Shown in pieces: positions 57,890-64,000 of a DNA stretch of 64,000 nt; positions within the stretch are counted from its first letter, which is position 1; every line of letters begins with the position of its first letter. This DNA comes from Zhengitettix transpicula (Eukaryota; Arthropoda; Insecta; Orthoptera; Tetrigidae), in the NCBI GenBank assembly GCA_037074705.1, contig CM073593.1:108750238-108814237 (forward strand), given 5' to 3'. Under the pieces are notes generated by a model. That model was given only the letters and a program-made list of their open reading frames with translations. It made no database searches and was not told the DNA's origin. The position numbers and the translations under genes were made by a program.

Positions 57890-58775
57890 CCCTTATTCGC
57901 AAAACCGGTATTGATAAGGCACTGAAATTTTCAAAGATTATTCTAAACCCACCGGTATGTCTGTGGAAGCAGAACAAATAATTTATATTAATTAGGAATT
58001 TAATTATTAATTTATTTATCGAGGACTGTTTTTACGGAAAACAGTTCAACGTTAAAATAGTGATTTTTAGGTACATTTTTCTCCGGAAACCGTTGTAGAT
58101 ACAGCACTGAAATATTCACAGAATAAAATCATCCCTCTGGAATGTCGATGGAACTCGAATTAATAATTTATCTTAATTAGGAATTTAATTACTAATTTAT
58201 TTATCGAGACCTGTTTTTAAGGAAAATAGCCCAAAGGTAAAAACATGGTTTTTAGGTCCATTTTCCTTCGGAAACCGTTGTACATACAGCACTGAAGTTT
58301 TCACAGAATAAAATCATCCCCCTGGGATATCTATGGAACTCGAATAAATAATTTATCTTAATTAGTAATTTAATTATTAATTTATTTATCGAGACCTGTT
58401 TTTAATAAAAACAGCCCAAAGGTAAAAAAATGATTTTTGGGTTCATTTTTCTCCAGAAACCGTTGTAGATACAGACCTGAAATTTTCACAGAATAAAATC
58501 ATTCCTCTGGTATGTCTATGGAACGCGAATAAATAATTTATCTTAATTAGGAATTTAATTACTAATTTATTTATCGAGACCTGTTTTTAAGGAAAATAGC
58601 CCAAAGGTAAAAACATGATTTTTAGGTCCATTTTCCTTCGGAAACCGTTGTAGATACAGCACTGAAATTTTCACAGAATAAAATCATCCCTCTGGAATGT
58701 TGATGGAACCAGAATAAATAATTTATCTTAATTAGGAATTTAATTATTAATTTATTTATTGAGACCTGTTTTTGT
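57890..58775 (+). repeat. 185-bp satellite, about 4.7 units
   Basis: CGGAAACCGTTGTAGATACA occurs at about 58083, 58268, 58453 and 58638 with 185-base spacing; a diverged unit starts near 57900. Units are highly similar. Confidence 0.92.
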
Positions 58776-59495
58776 ATTTAAAATTCCCTTATTATCCACA
58801 AGAGAGTAAAAAGTCCACGAGTGTTAAAAAAAAATATTTTAAATTGTCTGAAAATGTCGTTGATATTCATATAACAGAGAAAAAAATATAAATGTAATAT
58901 AACATTTATTTCATCCTCAAAAAAAAGTCGGAAAAGAACAACATATTAATCACAGGAATTTAATTAAGGCGAAATCGTTTTTAATATGATTTTTTTAAAA
59001 AATAAATAATGTAAAAATAACCTTCGGCAATATGATTGGTACAGACTGTCCACAGGGGGTAAAAACGCCCTTTACGTTTACTTTCTTAAAAAAATGTTAC
59101 ACCTTGGGTCGTATTGGTTCATTTTCAACCCCTGTTGTAAGATTTTGGCCTTAAAGGTACTCAATTAAAATTAAAAATGTTACCGGTCGGAAAGGGGTGT
59201 GCTTTTATGCAGTTGCCGCCTTCCTACCCCCTCCGGGAGTTTGCATTTTTTAAATAAAAAAAAGGCAGGCAAAATATATGAATATTTTTTATTTTACGCT
59301 TGAAAAAATATATAAACGAGTGAAAGAATAGAAGGAAGCCCCGCCATTAAACAGAAACAACTTTCAAAATACAATATTTAGAATCTTTGACAGCTACATT
59401 TATCATTTGATAATAAATGAAAAAAAAAACCTTTAGTCTTACTTCATATTTAAATAATAATAAAATAACAGAAAAAAATAATGTAAAATATTTTA
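58776..59495. other. AT-rich, nothing seen
   Basis: No structure recognised. Confidence 0.5.
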
Positions 59496-59534
59496 AACAC
59501 GACGTTTCTTCCCTGAATGGGAAGTCATCATGTT
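59496..59534 (-). ncRNA. hammerhead-like motif with strong stem II
   Basis: The minus strand reads AACATGATGACTTCCC, a short loop, then GGGAAGAAACGTCGTGTT. Stem II UUCCC/GGGAA is perfect, stem I AACAU/GUGUU pairs, and GAAAC-GUC is kept. Box 1 has lost its 5' C and is UGAUGA. Confidence 0.5.
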
Positions 59535-59604
59535 ACAGTAATAAGAAAATAATTATAAAAAAATTAATAATATTATTTCATTTGATCATAAATTTCTTAC
59601 AGAC

Positions 59605-59985
59605 TATATGAGTGCCCGGCGTCGCCCGGGTTGTCATAATTAAAATTCATCGATATCCACAACCCCGGATGTGACTCCAATCTCGGGTTTGTTTTTTTAC
59701 GCATATTCTCGTAACGCCCTTCGACCCACACCCCCATCCCATACCGAAAGGGGTTCAAATTATTCACAGACAACATCGGGAGGAACACTATCAATCTCCT
59801 TGACACCCCCAAAAATAATTATCCGTCGTAAATATCGGCCGTTTTAGGATGTTAGAAAATTTCCACCCTTGCTCCTGGGGGTTGAAGACGTGTCTTACCC
59901 GCAACAGTGTTTGCTTCCGGTTCGCAAGGAACACGTGTATGAAATTTGGAGGACTTTGCTCCACACGTGTAGATTTGTGTAAGGA
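59605..59985 (+). mobile_element. family C copy, 3' shortened
   Basis: It begins GAGTGCCCGGCGTCGCCCGGG and ends near a CA repeat (59987-60007), which could be its simple-repeat tail. Confidence 0.65.
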
Positions 59986-59986
59986 T

Positions 59987-60008
59987 CACACACACACACA
60001 CACACACG
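59987..60008 (+). repeat. (CA)n microsatellite
   Basis: About 10 CA units at the end of a family C copy. Confidence 0.9.
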
Positions 60009-60744
60009 TCGTCAACTGTATTTATTAGGAGTTTAGTTTATTTAAAACACAGACACGACGCATCATCGCTTTTATTTCGTTTTGGCATCTCTTCAGGAGG
60101 CTGTAAAATTGCAATTTGCGATATATTTTTAAATTCGTAATAATTAATTATAGAATTTTTGAGGTTAATGTTTGATATTGACGTGCATCTGGTCCGTAAA
60201 TTAAATTGCATGAAATTAAATGTCACTACATCCCCCTGCTCCGGGGTTTTTGTTGGTAAATAAATTCTCCAATATGTGGAGTAAACGTTATTGGAGCTGC
60301 AGTGCGAGCTGTAATTGGCGTGTGTGTAGGAGGAAGTGAGCGTGCTCAGGTGTACATCCGCGTCGTGACGTCAGCAAGGACGACGAAATCAGGAGACACA
60401 TTCGTTACACACGACCCACTAAAATAATACAGGCAGCTATTATTCATTTAAGATGCATATTAATACACATATAATTATAAATTAAATGAATTACCGACCT
60501 TTAAAATATATATGTTTCATTCAACACATTTTCGTTCCCCCGTCAAGTTGTTGTTTCCACGGTAGAATCAAATTTTTAAGTGCCGTAGAAGGAAAAACAT
60601 TATATCACTTAGATTCCCATATATATATATAAAAACATTTTGTCTTCTTAAACAATTTATCTATTTGGGGAACTAAAATATTTTTTTATCTTTAATTTTG
60701 TTAGAAATAAAGCAACGTAAAACCATTTAATCATAAATAAGACA
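60009..60744. other. no gene seen
   Basis: Contains the hammerhead-like remnant at 60518; CGTGACGTCAGC near 60364 is a CRE-like word. Confidence 0.5.
60518..60556 (-). ncRNA. hammerhead-like remnant
   Basis: The minus strand reads CAACAACTTGACGGGGGAACG, with AAAATGTGTTG after it. The stem I arms CAACA/UGUUG remain; stem II and both boxes are altered. Confidence 0.2.
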
Positions 60745-61390
60745 GAGTGATTGTAAGTTTGTTTGTATGTATGAGTGTGTGTTCCCTATACAAATATACA
60801 CCCGAGGAAGAAAATTTCAAGAGAATTTCGTACACGTGTTCCTTGCGACCACGAGACAAACACTGTGAGGGTGAGACACGTCTACCAACCCCCGCAGCCG
60901 TGTGCAGACAGCAAATTATGTGTATTTTCGGCCATCGTGAACGGATTTTTAAAAAACCAGATCATGCGTTTGGAAAGAGAATTAAATTCTCTACAACCTT
61001 TATTCCGTGACAGATAACTCTCCTGGCGGCCATTTTGTAGATATCAGCGCTAGAAATGTGACAAACTGAAGTCTCTTCGGAAATGACTTCAAAATGCCGT
61101 GACTTTGACGCAGGATTTCTCCCACTGTCTGGGACCTAATTTAGTCCTCGAGTCCATCATAACATGCAGAATTCTATCCTCTACAATTTATCACTGAACA
61201 TTATTTTCAATAGAATGCTTCGTTCTTTTACTATTAGCGAAAAACTGGAAAGCGGTGCAAAATATCGTGTAATTTTCTAGGGCCCATAGAAACTTTTCCC
61301 TCGAGGCTTTTTTTCTAATTGGAAAAACTTGTAGGTTTTTCACGAATGTCCACAACATCTACAACTCTGTAAAAAAGAAATAATACCCGA
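60745..61390. mobile_element. family C tail fused to a family B copy
   Basis: 60745-60892 is the 3' part of family C (minus orientation). At about 60893 it switches to family B (CAGCCGTGTGCAGACAGCAA) and continues to about 61390 in the B plus orientation. Confidence 0.6.
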
Positions 61391-62545
61391 CGTTTTCCTC
61401 GCTGGCAGCTTGAATTAAATTCCGTTGAAATTGAAATTAAAGCCACTTGAACGAGTTTTCAACGTCTGCATGTTCACATGTGTGTGTGTAAAGCTGTATA
61501 TATGTAACATACTGGGAATTCAGTTATCAGATGAGAATCTCTGATTATATTGTATTATATATGAAAATTTTTTTAAGGATTTTTTTTTACGGAAACATTA
61601 AAAGTAATGGACTCTTACTATGACGTAGTTGTAATGTGGATGCGCACCCCCGCTGTTGAAGTGGACCTGCAGTAAACAACGAGGCTCATTTCAATAATTT
61701 GTGCAATTGTTTGACTCCCCGACAGCTTTTATCTCCGTTCCATTATTATTATTATTATTCCAGCTTGATGACTCCCACAATCCCCTGCGCGCGCATCATA
61801 ATACTACGATTATCTCGTAACTAATCTCCTATGAATCACGTAGTAATTAAACTTTCTATACGTATGTGTGTACGTGAAAATAAAAACAACCATGTTGCCG
61901 CTTTTGTGCGAGTGACCCCCCCCCCGCCCCCGTGCTAAGCTTATCGCTGTTTAACCACGCCCTAAAAAAGTTTAATAACAAATTAGCTGTGACGTAAACG
62001 GTACGTTTTTTTTGTATAAAAAAAACCCCAATCCCTGTTGTTAGTCGCATATTTACGTAATGCCACGAGAGAATTGTGGTGTTATGTTTTTCTAAATAAA
62101 AATACCGAGGTCTTGATAGTAGGCGATACAATACAATTGGCAACGTTGGTTTCCTGTTGCTTCTTTGCTTTATCTTTGAATTATCCATTCAGTTAGTTTA
62201 GTAATATCTTTGTATCGTTCTACTATACTAACCTTTGGTTTCCTAACTCCCTTGCTATATTTCCTCCACCTCATCCGTTTCTCTGCGTGACTGCAATTTC
62301 TCCCCCTCCCCCTCCCCCTCGACTTGTGTTTATTCTTAAAGCCTCTTAGCGATTTAGGCAACGGAAAAAAGAAAGAAAATAAACTGACAATAACGTTCGT
62401 TAATGCTACCAGACCGTTTTCACACTAAAAAAAAATTCAAAAAATGGAGGAAAGCTGAAAACATACCCCTTCAATAGGGGTGGTCGTGAGGTGATAAATA
62501 CGCTGTCGAAAAGAAGATCCGGAGTCAAATAATCTCTTAGTAAAG

Positions 62546-62546
<1 letters not shown>
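61391..62546. other. no gene seen
   Basis: A (CCCCCT)n-like run near 62300 and an ATT run near 61743; nothing else recognised. Confidence 0.5.

Positions 62547-62602
<56 letters not shown>
62547..62602 (+). repeat. (CA)n(TA)n microsatellite
   Basis: CA run followed by a TA run. Confidence 0.95.
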
Positions 62603-62606
<4 letters not shown>

Positions 62607-62649
62607 AAAGGGAATTATGATATCCGGGTCAGAAACGTCTCTGCATTAT

Positions 62650-62698
62650 TAATACCTGAAGGTGTCCTAATGAGAGGAAGAAACGTCCTGTTCGTCAA
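62650..62698 (+). ncRNA. hammerhead-like motif, one core change
   Basis: TACCTGAAGGTGTCCTAATG then AGAGGAAGAAACGTCC. Box 1 is CUGAAGG (A9 to G), stem II UCCU/AGGA pairs, and GAAAC-GUC is kept. Confidence 0.45.
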
Positions 62699-62749
62699 CG
62701 AACGATTTGATATTCCTTGAATTAATATTTTATTCTGACTTATTTTGCC

Positions 62750-62752
<3 letters not shown>

Positions 62753-62799
<47 letters not shown>
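62753..62799 (+). repeat. (TA)n microsatellite
   Basis: About 23 TA units. Confidence 0.95.
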
Positions 62800-62800
<1 letters not shown>

Positions 62801-63097
62801 GACTAGGGCCACCATTTCAAAGTTACGTCTATTTTTTCTCTCTCTTCTTCAGACTCTAGCAATTTAAAACGTGATATTTATTCAGCTTCGTCGATTTTAA
62901 ACAGTTTCTAGTTTTTTTTATTTCCCCCCCCCCCCAAAGAAGGGGGTTTAATCTTATTGCTCTGTCAGCAACCCCTTTAATCTACTCCGACCCCTGACTT
63001 TATTGTTTCCTGTAATTCCGTTTTACTTTTGACGAGACCCTCCTAAATTAACGGCGTAGGTGAGAGAGAACGTTGATTGGACGAATGTTTGCTCTCT

Positions 63098-63153
63098 CCA
63101 AAAAGTATATAGGGAACAAATATATATATATCTATTCCCTATATACTTTTTGG
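63098..63153. repeat. perfect 19-bp inverted repeat with AT loop
   Basis: CCAAAAAGTATATAGGGAA (63098-63116) and TTCCCTATATACTTTTTGG (63135-63153) flank an 18-nt TATA loop. Confidence 0.9.
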
Positions 63154-63790
63154 GTTCTATCCTTAAGGAGTGTAATAATTAAATGAACTGTTTCTTTGTA
63201 TGTCCCGGATACGAATCTAAACGCGAGCAAATTTCGTACACGTGTTCGTTGAGAACCAAAAACAAACAATGTGTGGGGTGGGAGGGGGGTGTAAGACACG
63301 TCTAACAACCCCCAGAGGCGGTGGTGAAAATTTTCAAACATGTTAAAACACCCGACGTTTCCGCCGAATATTTATTTCTCGTGGTCAAAATAAGATTGAT
63401 AGAGTTTCTCCCGACGTTGTCTGTGGATAATTTCAACCCCACTATCACCATGGCTGCTGTGGTGTAGTGGTCAGCGTCATTGCCTCGCATCTCAGAGGCC
63501 CCGGGCTCGAATCCCGGCATGGACATGGATGTTTGTGTTCGTCCTGGTCAAGAAAGGCTTTGGGAGAGTCGACACTCTGACCAGGTGTCACTCCTAAAGC
63601 ATGAATGTGTCATGTAAGATGACAGTCTGGCAGCCAAGGCCCTTCATGGGCTGTCGAGCCAAGGAGTTAATTAGTTATCACTATGGGAACGTATTAGCCT
63701 CAGTGAGGTGGGAGGGGTGGGGGGTGAATTGACGGAACATGAAAATAACGTAAAAAACATCCGGTAATCTCGGGGGTTGCCTTCATAAAT
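63120..63790 (-). mobile_element. family C copy interrupted by the SINE
   Basis: 63225-63443 and 63686-63790 are one family C element; the SINE at 63454-63675 sits inside it. Its TA-rich tail is at 63117-63131. Confidence 0.65.
63454..63675 (+). mobile_element. tRNA-derived SINE with target-site duplication
   Basis: It starts with a tRNA-like head: box A TGGTGTAGTGGTCAGC and box B GGGCTCGAATCCC (63503-63515). A non-tRNA body follows, rich in short words such as GTCGACACTCTGACCAGG. It is flanked by an 11-bp duplication with one mismatch (TATCACCATGG at 63443, TATCACTATGG at 63676) and interrupts a family C retroposon. About 222 bp. Confidence 0.8.
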
Positions 63791-64000
63791 TTAAGATAGC
63801 CTCGTCTTCAAAAGCCCAAGAAGCCAATTTACTCCTCCTCCTCATCTCCGAGGATCTTTCTCCGTCTGTCCTGGGAAACAACCTGTCACCGTCTCCTTCA
63901 TGCCCCGCCATTATTAGAGACTCCGACGTGGAAGCGGGGGGACGGGGGCGGGGGGTAGCAGGGAACGTGACGTCACATTTCTCTCCTTTACAACTGGGAT

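Overview
The window looks like a gene-poor, repeat-rich stretch of an animal genome, most likely an invertebrate and plausibly an arthropod; I cannot name the species. It has spliced exons with GT/AG borders, an 18 kb intron, many microsatellites, retroposon remnants with poly(A) or simple-repeat tails, a tRNA-derived SINE with a target-site duplication, and no dense open reading frames.

The only protein-coding gene I can support is a tetraspanin on the minus strand. Three coding exons are visible: exon 1 (27084-27149), exon 2 (8400-8612) and exon 3 (6654-6839). They join in frame without a stop to give the first 155 residues: N-terminus, TM1, small loop, TM2 with Cys-Cys-Gly, TM3 and the first part of the large extracellular loop. 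The CCG of that loop, TM4 and the C-terminus must lie beyond the left edge. Intron 1 is about 18.5 kb; intron 2 (1.56 kb) is mostly two inverted copies of one repeat. A good splice acceptor just upstream of the ATG implies a non-coding 5' exon, so the promoter was not located.

Everything else is repeats. Family A is a 5'-truncated retroposon ending in CCCTAAAAA (about 12 copies). Family B is a roughly 450-bp element. Family C is a retroposon starting GGGTGCCCGGCGTTGCCCG with a TA-rich 3' tail. Family D is piggyBac-like, with TTAACCCTTTA ends. There are two 3' fragments of an RTE-like non-LTR retrotransposon and a tRNA-SINE. Satellites have units of about 21, 51, 75, 115, 155 and 185 bp, and one satellite was built from a reverse-transcriptase motif (VPQGSILGPLL).

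The most striking signal is a set of about twenty motifs on both strands matching the conserved parts of type I hammerhead ribozymes: CUGANGA, a stem II hairpin, GAAAC, then GUU-GU or GUC, often with a complementary stem I. Most are decayed, but several keep both core boxes (14012, 37890, 50133 and 53936). Some sit in direct or inverted repeats of 0.3-3.4 kb, as expected for retrozymes or the ends of Penelope-like elements. A second candidate RNA is an 84-nt hairpin with a 31-position stem (6471-6554), about 100 nt past exon 3 of the tetraspanin.

Layout: 0-6.5 kb satellite with nested retroposons; 6.5-27.2 kb tetraspanin exons and introns; 28-37 kb satellites, RT-derived arrays and an inverted duplication; 37-45 kb scattered hammerhead motifs in low-information DNA; 46-54 kb duplications and a 3.4 kb inverted repeat with hammerhead motifs; 54-64 kb AT-rich DNA, a 185-bp satellite, retroposons and a SINE.
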